Positions 25,661-35,242 of a DNA stretch of 60,377 bases are shown here, one piece after another (the stretch's first letter is position 1; the number at the start of each line of letters is the position of its first letter). The notes beneath the pieces were generated by a model that was given only the letters and a program-made list of their open reading frames with translations, had not been told where the DNA came from and did not search any database. Source of the DNA: SIG603 sp963621245 (lineage in GTDB: Bacteria; Bacillota; Clostridia; Oscillospirales; Acutalibacteraceae); contig CAVFCW010000014.1 of the NCBI GenBank assembly GCA_963621245.1, positions 1-60,377 on the forward strand, read 5' to 3'. Both the position numbers and the translations under genes were made by a program.

Positions 25661-25831
25661 TTACATGGTCGGCATTGTGATACCGTTTATATGAACATAC
25701 TGTCTGCCAAAACATCCGTATGCCGGAATATCGAGCTCTGTGTCGTTCATAACCTGTTCTGTTTTCTTTGATAATCTCTTGCTGTTCTTAAGATTTGTTG
25801 TGTAGATTGTTTCTGCTTTTCTTGAGTACAT
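25661..25831 (-). CDS. YVNVG-family peptide 1, 56 aa
   Basis: First gene of the array. GAAAGGCAAGG lies about 9 nt before the ATG. Starts MYSRKAETIYTTNLKNSK, with ELDIPAYGCFGRQ in the middle and QYVHINGITMPTM at the end. A divergent member with the same three blocks (TIYTTNLKN, DIPA, YVxxNG). Confidence 0.76.
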   Translation of the reverse strand: MYSRKAETIYTTNLKNSKRLSKKTEQVMNDTELDIPAYGCFGRQYVHINGITMPTM

Positions 25832-25906
25832 ATCGGGTGCCTTGCCTTTCGTAATATTTGTTGTTTTTGTTTCGGTGTTTTCTTTTTCTCTTCACCTTAC
25901 GATTGC

Positions 25907-25935
25907 ATTATAGCACCGGTTTATAAATTTGTCAA
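25907..25935 (-). promoter_or_regulatory. Consensus sigma-A promoter of the seven-peptide array
   Basis: On the minus strand: TTGACA (25930-25935), 17 bp, TATAAT (25907-25912), a perfect match in both hexamers. This predicts very strong expression of the peptides. The leader to peptide 1 is about 70 nt. It has no TTGTCC repeats. Confidence 0.9.
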
Positions 25936-26169
25936 GCGTTTTATAAATTAATTTTTATTTTTCTTTATATTTCTTAATAAATATTTATGAACGATATTTA
26001 TAACCCTATGTATGTATCTCTGTAGTAGATATTTGTATCCCATTGGTGGAATTTAGGCAAACTTTGTCCTCGATGGCTGTATTTTTACATTTCCTTTGCT
26101 TTTTCATTACAAAAACTTTATAAATTTTTATGTTTCTGTTTTCTCATATAAATTTTAATTTTGATGAAA
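25936..26169. other. AT-rich gap, nothing recognised
   Basis: About 230 bp between the peptide-array promoter and the ileS terminator. Very AT-rich, no convincing reading frame with a ribosome binding site, and no repeats shared with the tiny-gene promoters apart from one isolated TTGTCC at about 26066. Confidence 0.6.
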
Positions 26170-26212
26170 AAAGCAAAAAAACTCAGGCAATCGAAAACCG
26201 AATGCCTGAGTT
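26170..26212 (-). terminator. Terminator of ileS
   Basis: A 10-bp stem (AACTCAGGCA with TGCCTGAGTT) with a minus-strand T tract (TTTTTTTGCTTTTTT). Confidence 0.9.
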
Positions 26213-26251
26213 AAATTTATTTGATTTTATCTAATTTTATTTTGCGGAAAA

Positions 26252-29200
26252 TCAACCGACAACCTTAACGGAAAGCTTTGTCTTCTCGCCGTTGATGTCC
26301 TGCTCCTCAACGTTTCCGTCTACGGTGCCGTAAGTAATCTCGTCGGCAAGAACATCGTTCTTGATGCTCTCCTCGTTGTTCTTGATAATCTCGGCAACCT
26401 TATCGTTATCAGCTACGCCGAGAACGATGTGATCGGTTACGTTGAAGTCTGAGCTCTTTCTCATGTTCTGAACCTTGCTTACAACTTCACGAACCATACC
26501 TTCTTCAATAAGCTCCGGTGTGAGAGTTGTGTCGAGAACTACCGTTACGTTGTTCTCCGTTGCAGAAACAAAGCCCTCTGCCTTAGCTGTATCGATGAGA
26601 AGCTCCTCGCTTGTAAGCTCAACGGGATCGCCGCCGTCATTAACTTCAAGCTTGAGAACGCCTGTTGTGTCGAGCTCCTTCTTTGCCTTTGAGCCGTCAA
26701 GCTCTGCGAGAGCTGTTCTGACTGCGCCCAAACGCTTGCCGAGCTTCTTTCCGAGAAGTCTGAGCTGCGGCTTGAACGTGTAAGTTACAAACATACTTGC
26801 GTCGTTTGTGAACTCAAGCGATTTAACATTGAGCTCGTCGGTGATTATATCGGTGTAAATCTCGGGGATTTCCTTCTCACCAGCGATATACATTTTTGCA
26901 AGCGGCTGACGGTTCTTGATTGCTGCGTCGTTTCTTGCGGCTCTGCCGAGAGTTACGGCTGTGAGAACCTCTTCCATGTTCTGCTCGAGCTCTGCGTCAA
27001 TCTTAGATTCGTCATACTTAGGATAAGCGCAAAGGTGAATTGACTCCGGTGCGTTCTTATCGTTTGTTCTGACGAGGTTCTGATAAATCTCCTCTGTGAT
27101 GAACGGTGTGAGCGGAGCGGCAGCCTTGCTGAACTCAACCAGTGCGGTATAAAGAGTCATATAAGCGGCAATCTTATCGTCTGTCATATCCTTTGCCCAG
27201 AATCTCTCTCTTGAGCGGCGGACATACCAGTTTGAGAGCTCGTCGACAAACTCGGTCATTATTCTTGTTGTATCCTGAATCTTATAATCGTCAAGATACT
27301 CGTCAGATGTCTTGATAACAGTGTTGAGCTTAGAGATGAGCCACTTGTCCATGACGGTGAGCTTGCACTCGTCAAGGTTATATTTTGTAGCGTCGAAGTT
27401 ATCTATGTTTGCATAGAGAACGAAGAACGCATATGTGTTCCAAAGAGTGGAGAGGAATTTTCTCTGACCCTCCATAACTGCCTTCTCGTGCCACTTGTTG
27501 GGAAGCCAGAGAGCGGAGTTGGAGTAGAAATACCAACGGATTGCGTCTGCGCCGTAGGTATTGAGAGCTTCCATCGGGTTGACGGCATTTCCCTTTGATT
27601 TACTCATCTTCTGACCGTCAGCATCCTGAACGTGACCGAGAACGATGACGTTCTTGTAAGGAGCCTTATTAAAGAGGAGAGTTGAAATAGCCATAAGGGA
27701 ATAGAACCATCCTCTTGTCTGGTCAACAGCCTCGGAGATGAAGTCTGCGGGGAACTGAGCCTCGAACTTATCCTTGTTCTCAAACGGATAGTGGTGCTGA
27801 GCAAACGGCATTGAGCCGGAGTCGAACCAGCAGTCGATAACCTCGGGAACACGGTGCATAATCTTTCCGCACTCGGGGCATGGAATTGTAACTTCGTCAA
27901 TGTACGGGCGGTGAAGCTCGATGTTGTCGGGGCAAGATACAGCCTTGCTCTTTAACTCCTCGATGGAACCGATGCTCTCGAGGTGACCGCATGAGCACTC
28001 CCAGATGTTGAGCGGAGTTCCCCAGTATCTGTTTCTTGAAATGCCCCAGTCCTGAATGTTCTCGAGCCAGTCGCCGAATCTTCCTTTACCGATGGACTCG
28101 GGCATCCAGTTTACGGTGTTGTTGTTTCTGATTAAGTCCTCGCGAACTGCGGTCATCTTGATGAACCAGGACTCTCTTGCGTAATAGATAAGAGGTGTGT
28201 TGCATCTCCAGCAGTGCGGATAATCGTGCTCGACCTTCGGCGAATCGAAAAGAACGCCGCGGTTATAAAGATCCTTCAAAACCTCGGAGTCTGCGCTTAC
28301 TGCGCCGTTCTCAATCTCGTGAGCGGACGGCTTGCAGCGCATGCCGGCAAACGGAGTCTCCTCTGTGAGGCAACCCTTTTCGTCAACGAACTTAACGAGC
28401 GGAAGATCGTACTTTCTGCCGACCTTTGCGTCGTCCTCACCGAAAGCGGGAGCGATATGAACAATACCTGTACCGTCGCTCATGGTGACGTAATCGTCAC
28501 ATACGACATAGTGAGCCTTTTTGCCGAGTGCTGCGGCTTTGTCGGCTGTGCACTTGTAGAGGGACTCATACTCCTTATACTCAAGGTCTGTGCCCTTGTA
28601 TGTCTCGAGAACCTCATAAGCGGGCTTGTCATCCTCAGCGAGCTTGCCGAGGACCTTATCGAGAAGAGCCTCTGCCATATAATAGGTATAGCCGTCTGCA
28701 GCCTTTACCTTAACATAAGTATCGTTGGGGTTTACGCAAAGTGCAACGTTTGAGGGAAGAGTCCACGGAGTTGTTGTCCATGCGAGGAAATAAGCGTCCT
28801 CACCGACAGCCTTAAAGCGTACAACGGCGGTGCGCTCTTTCAAGGTCTTGTAGCCCTGAGCAACCTCGTGAGAGGAAAGCGGAGTTCCGCAACGCGGGCA
28901 ATAAGGAACAATCTTATAACCTTTATAAAGAAGGCCCTTGTCAAATATGGTTTTGAGAGCCCACCACTCGGACTCGATGAAGTTGTTGTCATAGGTTACG
29001 TAAGGATTTTCCATATCTGCCCAGAAGCCGACAGCCTTTGAGAAATCTTCCCACATTCCCTTGTACTTCCAAACGGATTCCTTACACTTTGTGATGAACG
29101 GATCAAGACCGTAAGCCTCAATCTGCTCCTTGCCGTCGATGCCGAGAGTTTTCTCGACCTCAATCTCAACGGGAAGGCCGTGTGTGTCCCAACCTGCTTT

Positions 29201-29443
29201 ACGCGGAACGTCATAGCCTTTCATAATTCTGTATCTCGGAATGAGATCCTTAACGGCACGGGTTAAAACGTGACCGATGTGCGGTGTTCCGTTAGCCGTC
29301 GGAGGGCCGTCATAGAAGGTATATGTGGGTTTACCCTTGCAGTCCTCGACTGTCTTTTCGAAAACATGGTTTTCGTTCCAGAATTTAACGGTCTCTCTTT
29401 CTCTCTCGACCACATTCTGAGACGCTGAAACGTTCTTGTACAT
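26252..29443 (-). CDS. ileS: Isoleucyl-tRNA synthetase
   Basis: A protein of 1063 residues. HIGH motif as GTPHIGHVLTRA, KMSKS as KMSKSKGNAV, CP1 editing domain with WTTTPWTLPSN, and a C-terminal anticodon-binding region. The length and sequence style are those of the longer, eukaryote-like IleS type often associated with low mupirocin sensitivity (family knowledge, not tested here). An isoleucine T-box precedes the gene. Confidence 0.97.
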   Translation of the reverse strand: MYKNVSASQNVVERERETVKFWNENHVFEKTVEDCKGKPTYTFYDGPPTANGTPHIGHVLTRAVKDLIPRYRIMKGYDVPRKAGWDTHGLPVEIEVEKTLGIDGKEQIEAYGLDPFITKCKESVWKYKGMWEDFSKAVGFWADMENPYVTYDNNFIESEWWALKTIFDKGLLYKGYKIVPYCPRCGTPLSSHEVAQGYKTLKERTAVVRFKAVGEDAYFLAWTTTPWTLPSNVALCVNPNDTYVKVKAADGYTYYMAEALLDKVLGKLAEDDKPAYEVLETYKGTDLEYKEYESLYKCTADKAAALGKKAHYVVCDDYVTMSDGTGIVHIAPAFGEDDAKVGRKYDLPLVKFVDEKGCLTEETPFAGMRCKPSAHEIENGAVSADSEVLKDLYNRGVLFDSPKVEHDYPHCWRCNTPLIYYARESWFIKMTAVREDLIRNNNTVNWMPESIGKGRFGDWLENIQDWGISRNRYWGTPLNIWECSCGHLESIGSIEELKSKAVSCPDNIELHRPYIDEVTIPCPECGKIMHRVPEVIDCWFDSGSMPFAQHHYPFENKDKFEAQFPADFISEAVDQTRGWFYSLMAISTLLFNKAPYKNVIVLGHVQDADGQKMSKSKGNAVNPMEALNTYGADAIRWYFYSNSALWLPNKWHEKAVMEGQRKFLSTLWNTYAFFVLYANIDNFDATKYNLDECKLTVMDKWLISKLNTVIKTSDEYLDDYKIQDTTRIMTEFVDELSNWYVRRSRERFWAKDMTDDKIAAYMTLYTALVEFSKAAAPLTPFITEEIYQNLVRTNDKNAPESIHLCAYPKYDESKIDAELEQNMEEVLTAVTLGRAARNDAAIKNRQPLAKMYIAGEKEIPEIYTDIITDELNVKSLEFTNDASMFVTYTFKPQLRLLGKKLGKRLGAVRTALAELDGSKAKKELDTTGVLKLEVNDGGDPVELTSEELLIDTAKAEGFVSATENNVTVVLDTTLTPELIEEGMVREVVSKVQNMRKSSDFNVTDHIVLGVADNDKVAEIIKNNEESIKNDVLADEITYGTVDGNVEEQDINGEKTKLSVKVVG

Positions 29444-29497
29444 AGCGACTTTCCTTTCTTTAATAAAGCGTATATGAAAGACTAACAGTTTCTGTTA

Positions 29498-29747
29498 AAA
29501 AAAATAAAAAAGCCGTCCCAACTCAGGACGACTTATAATCGTTTAACCACCCGGTCTTCATCATACTCTCGATATGTGCCTCCTCTAACGGTGAGGTTCC
29601 GTCAGCGCTTACATTCTTTTCTGCGCTGCCGCTCGGATGTGATCTTCGCTGAGCCTTACTCGCACTGCCTTGCACCAAACGGCAGCTCTCTGAAGCTTTC
29701 GGACGCGGTTACTCTCATCGTCACAGCGTTTCCTTAATTTTCTTGCA
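29498..29747 (-). promoter_or_regulatory. T-box riboswitch (isoleucine) of ileS
   Basis: The leader between the promoter and ileS contains a long stem I whose internal loop carries GAAG-ATC-A, giving an AUC (Ile) specifier at 29641-29643 on the complement. The T-box core GGGTGG lies at 29547-29552. A terminator stem (AGTCGTCCT with GGGACGGCT) with a T tract follows at 29498-29533. Uncharged tRNA-Ile would stabilise the antiterminator and allow ileS transcription. Confidence 0.92.
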
Positions 29748-29753
29748 CTTGAA

Positions 29754-29782
29754 AATATAACATTTAAGAGGGTATTTGTCAA
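29754..29782 (-). promoter_or_regulatory. Sigma-A promoter of ileS
   Basis: On the minus strand: TTGACA (29777-29782), 17 bp, TATATT (29754-29759). Confidence 0.85.
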
Positions 29783-29794
29783 GCGTGAAGACGT

Positions 29795-30631
29795 TTAAAG
29801 GGAAATATCGTAAACGCAAAGCTCGGGCTTATTGAATAGTCTTTGCGGAATAACGCTTTTTCCGAGTCCTCTCGAAATAAATACGCTTGTTTTTCCCGCC
29901 GTGTACTTTCCCTCGGTGTATTTTGGGAAAAGTCCTTGGTTTGGTGCGGCAATTGCTTTTTTGGAAAGCGGAAGTCTGAACTGACCGCCGTGGGCGTGAC
30001 CAGTCAAAACAGCGTCGTAACCGCAGTCCTCATAAAACTCACGCAAATGCGGCACATGAGCCAAAAGCACGCTGAAAACCTCGTCTTCATTCGGCACGAT
30101 GTTTCCTGCCACAAGATTTTTCTCGCTGACTCCGCCGATTTTTATTTTTCTGCCGTTTTTCTCGAAAATCACGCTGTCGTTATCAAGAACGCTCACGCCT
30201 AAGTCCGCAAAACTCTCAAGAAGTTCATCGAGCGCTTTACCTGAAAAACACTCCTCGTGGTTTCCCGTGGCGAAAACGACGGGAGAAATTTTGACCGCTC
30301 TTTTCAAGAACGCACGGGCACTCTCAAAATCAGGCTCATATCCCCAGATTATATCGCCGGTAATGGCAATTAAATCGGGTTTGAGCGAAACAATTTCGTT
30401 TAGCAAAACCACATTGTTTTTGCCGAATCCCTTTCCGTGAAGATCGGAAACCTGTACCGCTCTGAAAATATCACCGTCGGAATTTTCGCGACCCAAGCGA
30501 TAGTATGTTTTTTCAATCAGATTGTTCTCGTCATAGAGAAACATTGAAGTTCCCGCACCGAGAAAAGCAGACGCTGCGGCAAGGGCGAGAAGCTCTTTAC
30601 CAAAATTATTTTTATTTCTTTTAATCTTCAT
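29795..30631 (-). CDS. Metallophosphoesterase, YaeI/YkuE type
   Basis: A protein of 278 residues. An N-terminal membrane anchor is followed by calcineurin-fold ligands: VSDLHG, ITGDII, ATGNHEE, AHVPH and GHAHGGQ. Family members hydrolyse phosphodiester bonds, some in lipid substrates such as UDP-diacylglucosamine. The substrate here is unknown. It lies 18 nt after the YczE-type gene and is probably cotranscribed. Confidence 0.85.
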   Translation of the reverse strand: MKIKRNKNNFGKELLALAAASAFLGAGTSMFLYDENNLIEKTYYRLGRENSDGDIFRAVQVSDLHGKGFGKNNVVLLNEIVSLKPDLIAITGDIIWGYEPDFESARAFLKRAVKISPVVFATGNHEECFSGKALDELLESFADLGVSVLDNDSVIFEKNGRKIKIGGVSEKNLVAGNIVPNEDEVFSVLLAHVPHLREFYEDCGYDAVLTGHAHGGQFRLPLSKKAIAAPNQGLFPKYTEGKYTAGKTSVFISRGLGKSVIPQRLFNKPELCVYDISL

Positions 30632-30649
30632 TTCATTTACCTTTTTATT

Positions 30650-31312
30650 TTAGGCACGCACATTTTCCGCTTTAAGAAGCGGGCCCGCAACGTACTTGTT
30701 AAGCACGGGAATTATTGGGCCTATCATAAAGCACATAATTATCGTTCCGATGCCGAAGCTTGCGCCGAAGAAGAATCCCAGTGCGACAAAAGCCCAGTCC
30801 CAGATGACGCGGATTATTCTGAAATTAAAATGAGTTTTCTCTTCTATTATATAAGGAATACAGTCGTAAGGCGCCATACCGAGATCGGCGGTTATATAAA
30901 AAGATATGCCGAAAAGCTGAATAACCACACCGATGAGCGTGAGAAGAACTCTGAAAGCTATGCTCATTTCTTCCGTCGGCGGCAGATTATCAAGAAAAAT
31001 ATTGAAAAAATCGGACGTGAAGCCGCAAAGCACCATATTTCCGATTGTGCCGAGGCCGAGCATACTTCTGTCGAATATAAGCACAAAAATCAAAAGAACT
31101 ATATTGGTGGACACCATGACGGGGCCCAAATTCATTCCCAAGATTTTAGCCAAACCGAGGTTCATGGTCGAGCACGGATCCGAACCCATTGCCGCATGGG
31201 AATAAAAGCTTATGCCCAATCCCATAAGCGAACATGCCGCCACCATAACGATGATTCTCATCACTATTCTGTCTCCCGTAACTCTCTGCTTCAATTCTTC
31301 CTTTAAGCTCAT
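30650..31312 (-). CDS. YczE/YyaS/YitT-family membrane protein
   Basis: A protein of 220 residues with five to six transmembrane helices. LMGLGISFYSHAAMGSDPCSTMNLGLA and a second, similar GISFYITADLGMAPYDCIPY half show the internal duplication typical of the YczE family. Molecular role unknown. It is the first gene of a pair with the metallophosphoesterase. Confidence 0.8.
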   Translation of the reverse strand: MSLKEELKQRVTGDRIVMRIIVMVAACSLMGLGISFYSHAAMGSDPCSTMNLGLAKILGMNLGPVMVSTNIVLLIFVLIFDRSMLGLGTIGNMVLCGFTSDFFNIFLDNLPPTEEMSIAFRVLLTLIGVVIQLFGISFYITADLGMAPYDCIPYIIEEKTHFNFRIIRVIWDWAFVALGFFFGASFGIGTIIMCFMIGPIIPVLNKYVAGPLLKAENVRA

Positions 31313-31390
31313 AAAACACCTCTATGTTTTTTATTATATCTATAAAAATTATCACGAGGAAATAATACTTCTTAGCAAACTATTTTGCAA

Positions 31391-31430
31391 GCAAAAAATA
31401 ATGCGTTCCGAATATTCATCCGAAACGCAT
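31391..31430 (-). terminator. Terminator of the 31464-34394 gene
   Basis: An 11-bp stem (AATGCGTTTCG with CGGAACGCATT, G-U allowed) with a TTATTTTTTG minus-strand tail. Confidence 0.83.
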
Positions 31431-31463
31431 TTAAATTACTTCTGTTCTTGCGATTTATTTCGC

Positions 31464-34394
31464 TTATTTCTCCATAACCTTGGGGATTATCATAACGATT
31501 ACCGTCCACAAAACCTCATAGAGGAAGAGTGAAACAGCCGATATTCCCGCACCGGCAGAGCCGAGGCTAACGAAAGCAACTATGATAAATCCGAGCACCG
31601 CTCCGATTAACTGTGCAGTGATTATCGCCTTGGTTACTTTCTTCTGCTTTACGCAAGCGTTAACCACGCTGAGAAGAGATTCGGGTCTTCCCTTTGTCGC
31701 AATAGTAGCATCGGCTCTTGCGATTTCTTTCTTCTCGTCATTTATGCAGCTGCTTGCAAGCTCGCCGTGAACGATGTTAAGTCTCGATTCGCCTATATCA
31801 AAGAGCTTTGAGACAAAACCAACGGTTATATTCGGATCAGTGGAATAAACGATAAGGCCTATCTCGTTATTCTTAAGCTTGCCGAGTTCAACCTTTCTTC
31901 TTCTGTCTGCCTTGTAACCGACAACAATCATTGCCTTCAGTTTATCGTCAACAGCGATGAAAAGCGGTCTCTTTCCGCCGTCGAGGTACTTCATAATGTC
32001 CTCTCTCTCGGGAGGAGTGATGTTGTGGCTTATGAGAATGTCTCTGTTGCCGAGAAGTATCTGCTTACCGTTAACCTTTGCGCTCACGCCGTTGTCGCCC
32101 TCAAGTGAGAGTTCCTCAACTTTCGGAAGGCTCACGCCACTCTCGGTGATAACCTGTTCGAAAACATCGGCAAGAGTTCCGCCGACCTCGTTAATCATAG
32201 CCGTAGCCGCCGTAACAGCCTCCTCGAGGCCTTCGCTCTCAAACGCCTTGATTCCGCCGATTGTTACGGTTCCCTTGGGGAAAAGATCTGTATCAGAGAG
32301 CATTACGCTTGTAGCGTCGGATACGCTCTCAACGGCACGGTAACCCGATACCATGGCGCCCGCACGCTTAACCTTCTTCGAGAACTTGCTCATAGGAATG
32401 TTCAAGCCCATCATATTGGTCATAACGCAGAATGCAAGCGTTGACGCAGCAAATGTGGATATGCCCGAGCTTATGCTTGTGTTGAGCAAAATTGCGATAA
32501 ATGTGATTATAAGCGAGAGAATAAGTCCGTAAGGAGCAATCGCTCTGCCTGCCTCTTCGCACGGATCCGGCTCATAGCTGAGCTCCAAGAACCTCTTGAG
32601 GAATCCCGCTTTTTTCTGATGAACAATCTTCGGCGCACCCGAAACGCTGTTTCCGGCAAGTTTCAAAGAATTGTTGTAATCGTCATAAATTCTGACGGCA
32701 TATTTATCTTCACGTGCGGTGATAAATCTGAAGTTGGAGTAAATTCTTCTCACCATGGAGAGCTTGCCCACAGAATTCAAGAATATTGCGCCTACCGCCA
32801 AAGCGCCGTAAAGGTGGATGTTTCCGTTTGAAACTCCGTCAAGCGAGAACAATGCGCCTATGTGCTGAACCGCAACAGCCACAACAGCCACTGCAAGTGC
32901 GCTGTCGCTTGTCGGCTCAAAGCGGACGAGACCCTTAAGTCCGTCAAGAATATTCTTCGGGCAAAGTGCTATTGCAACGCCCGTAAGGATAAGAGAAATT
33001 ATCACGTAACTTCCCGATGCGACCGTGCTTCCTCTGCCCTCAAGAATTAAACCCAAGAAGAAAAGAACTATCGTCGCAAATCCCGTTGCGGCTGTTCTCA
33101 TGCCAAGCTTGGAAATTGTGCCCTTGAGGTCTGAAAGTACAGACGGTGCATCCTCGGGGGACGTGTAATCGTCTATCGATTCGCTTGTCTCGTCCTGCGG
33201 CTCGTCCTTTCCCTCGAAAAGCTTGAAACGGCTCTTCTTTGGGTTAACTTTTCTGCCACGGTACTCACCCGTCTGCTCGTCGTAATCGTCAGCCTCGGAA
33301 AGAACCGCACTTTGAATTACGTCAAGATCGATATTGTGAACGGGAAGGCTCAAATCGCGGTACCTCGTGACATCCTCGAGAACGGGGAACTCACGGTAGT
33401 AGTTCGGCGTGTCTTCATCAGCCTCGATAGGCTCGACTGCCTCACCGTTTTCATCGTATTCATAGCCGTCCTCTGCGCCATCGGAATCGTCAGATGCTTC
33501 GCCGTTATCGGGCAGAGTTTCGGGAATATCAATTTCTGCGGTATTGTAGATTTTTGCCTGCTGCTCAATCTCGTCTATACTGTCGGAATCAACCTCGGGA
33601 ACGTTGACTACTTTCTGAAGCTCGACAGTATCGTTCAAAACATTGAGTTTAATCTCCATGGTTCTGGATTTTGCGGAATCACGGATTGCCTTTGCAAACT
33701 CATCGTCCTCATCGTTTGAGCCGAGATCTATCTCGCCCGTGTACGATGTTACGGGCGGAGGCGCAATAACGCCGAATTCATCGGCAACTTCATTCATGTC
33801 CACGCCGGCATTTTCGACCGCCTCGGCAACTCTTCTTCTTCTCTCACGCTGAATCTGATTGAAATTTTCCTCAATCTCATCGTCAAGAGCGGTTACGCTT
33901 GTATCGAAAAGCTTGGTGTAAGTATCTTCCATCGGATTGTGGCTCGAGGGATCAAAATCCATTTTGAGCTCGTCTATCGGCTTAACCTGAACGCCGTAAT
34001 AGGTGTTCTCCGACTCGTCAAAATCGTCCTCAGCCTGTTTTTTTCTGCCAAAAAGACCGAAAAGACCTCTTCTCTTTTTCTTCGGCTTCTCATACTCCGG
34101 CTCGCCGTTTTCTTCGTCGGAAGCGTAGTAATCGTCATAATTTGTCATCGAGTCTTCTTCGTCGACCGTGTCGGAAATATCACGCTCCGCATCATTCGGA
34201 ACGTCGTATTCCTCCTCGCCGTTCTCATCGGTACCCTCGTAAACAAACTCTTCGCCGTTTGCGTTATCTGTATCGTAATTATCGTGAGCGTTCTCGGTGT
34301 CGTCACCGTCAACCTCGGGAAGCGACCAGCCTAAGTTCTGATCCGCTACCGAGTAATCGAAATCTTCGTCACGATTTTTCTTCTTTTTTCTCAT
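31464..34394 (-). CDS. Large membrane protein, degenerate P-type-ATPase-like
   Basis: About 976 residues from the ATG with AAAGGGATG upstream. An in-frame TTG six codons earlier overlaps that site. Residues 1-420 are an acidic, poorly structured cytoplasmic region. Then come paired helices and a C-terminal half that aligns loosely with P-type ATPases. The phosphorylation site reads LSDTDLFPKGTVTIGG where active pumps have FDKTGTLTKGT. The hinge motif GDGIND is replaced by a segment around NDEKKEIARADATI, and the TGD motif is lost. It is therefore probably not a pump and may be a regulatory or structural relative. It is followed by its own terminator. Confidence 0.7.
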   Translation of the reverse strand: MRKKKKNRDEDFDYSVADQNLGWSLPEVDGDDTENAHDNYDTDNANGEEFVYEGTDENGEEEYDVPNDAERDISDTVDEEDSMTNYDDYYASDEENGEPEYEKPKKKRRGLFGLFGRKKQAEDDFDESENTYYGVQVKPIDELKMDFDPSSHNPMEDTYTKLFDTSVTALDDEIEENFNQIQRERRRRVAEAVENAGVDMNEVADEFGVIAPPPVTSYTGEIDLGSNDEDDEFAKAIRDSAKSRTMEIKLNVLNDTVELQKVVNVPEVDSDSIDEIEQQAKIYNTAEIDIPETLPDNGEASDDSDGAEDGYEYDENGEAVEPIEADEDTPNYYREFPVLEDVTRYRDLSLPVHNIDLDVIQSAVLSEADDYDEQTGEYRGRKVNPKKSRFKLFEGKDEPQDETSESIDDYTSPEDAPSVLSDLKGTISKLGMRTAATGFATIVLFFLGLILEGRGSTVASGSYVIISLILTGVAIALCPKNILDGLKGLVRFEPTSDSALAVAVVAVAVQHIGALFSLDGVSNGNIHLYGALAVGAIFLNSVGKLSMVRRIYSNFRFITAREDKYAVRIYDDYNNSLKLAGNSVSGAPKIVHQKKAGFLKRFLELSYEPDPCEEAGRAIAPYGLILSLIITFIAILLNTSISSGISTFAASTLAFCVMTNMMGLNIPMSKFSKKVKRAGAMVSGYRAVESVSDATSVMLSDTDLFPKGTVTIGGIKAFESEGLEEAVTAATAMINEVGGTLADVFEQVITESGVSLPKVEELSLEGDNGVSAKVNGKQILLGNRDILISHNITPPEREDIMKYLDGGKRPLFIAVDDKLKAMIVVGYKADRRRKVELGKLKNNEIGLIVYSTDPNITVGFVSKLFDIGESRLNIVHGELASSCINDEKKEIARADATIATKGRPESLLSVVNACVKQKKVTKAIITAQLIGAVLGFIIVAFVSLGSAGAGISAVSLFLYEVLWTVIVMIIPKVMEK

Positions 34395-34456
34395 TCTCTG
34401 CATCCCTTTCAAGGAATTTTTATTTGACGGCTTAATCGCCGATTGTATTTTCGGGC

Positions 34457-35242
34457 TTATTTGGACTTAAGTCCCAGTCTTTGGCGTGAAACCTCATAGC
34501 AGATAATTCCGCACGCAACAGAAGCGTTCAGGGAGTTTATCTTGCCTTTCATGGGAAGCGAAACGATAAAATCGCACTTTTCCTTTACAAGTCTGCCTAC
34601 GCCCTCACCCTCGGAGCCGACAACCAGTGCCACGGGGCCGGAAAAATCCTGTTCGCACCAAGGATTTCCGTCCATATCGGCAGCGTACACCCAAAGGCCA
34701 CGCTTTTTTAAGTCGTCTATCGTGCTCGGAAGATTTGAAACTCTCACAACGGGAACATACTCAACCGCACCCGCACTTGTCTTTCCGACGGAATAGGTAA
34801 GGCCAACGTTTCTTCTCTTTGGAATGATTACGCCGTGAGCACCTGCGCACTCGGCGGTTCTTATTATCGCACCGAGATTGTGCGGATCGCTAAGCTCGTC
34901 ACAGATTATGATAAACGGCTTTTCGTTTCTCTCCTCTGCGAGCTTAAATATATCCTCAAGCTCGCTGTACTCGGCAGACGCCGCAGTAGCACATACGCCC
35001 TGATGGTTTGCGCCGCCGCACATTTTGTCGAGCTTTCTTACGTCAACCTCTTTGATGTTGATGCCCTTGTCTCTCGCTTTTGCAATAACGGCTGTAATGG
35101 AACCGTGGCGGTTTCCCTTCTGAACGTAAACGGAGTCTATTGCTCTGCCGCTTCTTATTGCTTCCGTCACGGCATTTCTGCCGATTATTATGCTCTCGCC
35201 GTAAGAAGAATCTCTCTCTTCTCTCAAATTTCTATTTTCCAT
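34457..35242 (-). CDS. rlmB: 23S rRNA (guanosine2251-2'-O)-methyltransferase, RlmB/TrmH family
   Basis: A protein of 261 residues. N-terminal RNA-binding domain (IIIGRNAVTEAI), and a SpoU fold with DPHNLGAIIRTAECAG, VVGSEGEGVGRL and SLPMKGKINSLNASVA forming the knotted SAM site. It 2'-O-methylates the peptidyl-transferase P-loop. The paralogue TrmH is less likely given the N-terminal domain. Confidence 0.92.
   Translation of the reverse strand: MENRNLREERDSSYGESIIIGRNAVTEAIRSGRAIDSVYVQKGNRHGSITAVIAKARDKGINIKEVDVRKLDKMCGGANHQGVCATAASAEYSELEDIFKLAEERNEKPFIIICDELSDPHNLGAIIRTAECAGAHGVIIPKRRNVGLTYSVGKTSAGAVEYVPVVRVSNLPSTIDDLKKRGLWVYAADMDGNPWCEQDFSGPVALVVGSEGEGVGRLVKEKCDFIVSLPMKGKINSLNASVACGIICYEVSRQRLGLKSK

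Noticed and set aside
25249..25771. Plus-strand open frames of 100-140 codons opposite the peptide array.
   Set aside because: They lack ribosome binding sites and are Phe/Leu/Ser-biased antisense shadows of the minus-strand peptides, which have strong starts and mutual homology.
24401..26000. CRISPR array suspected from the regular spacing of similar units.
   Set aside because: The units are diverged coding sequences of different length, not identical short repeats with unique spacers.
26050..26080. Single TTGTCC at about 26066 as a ninth regulon promoter.
   Set aside because: No second hexamer at 11 bp and no -10 box at the fixed distance on that strand.
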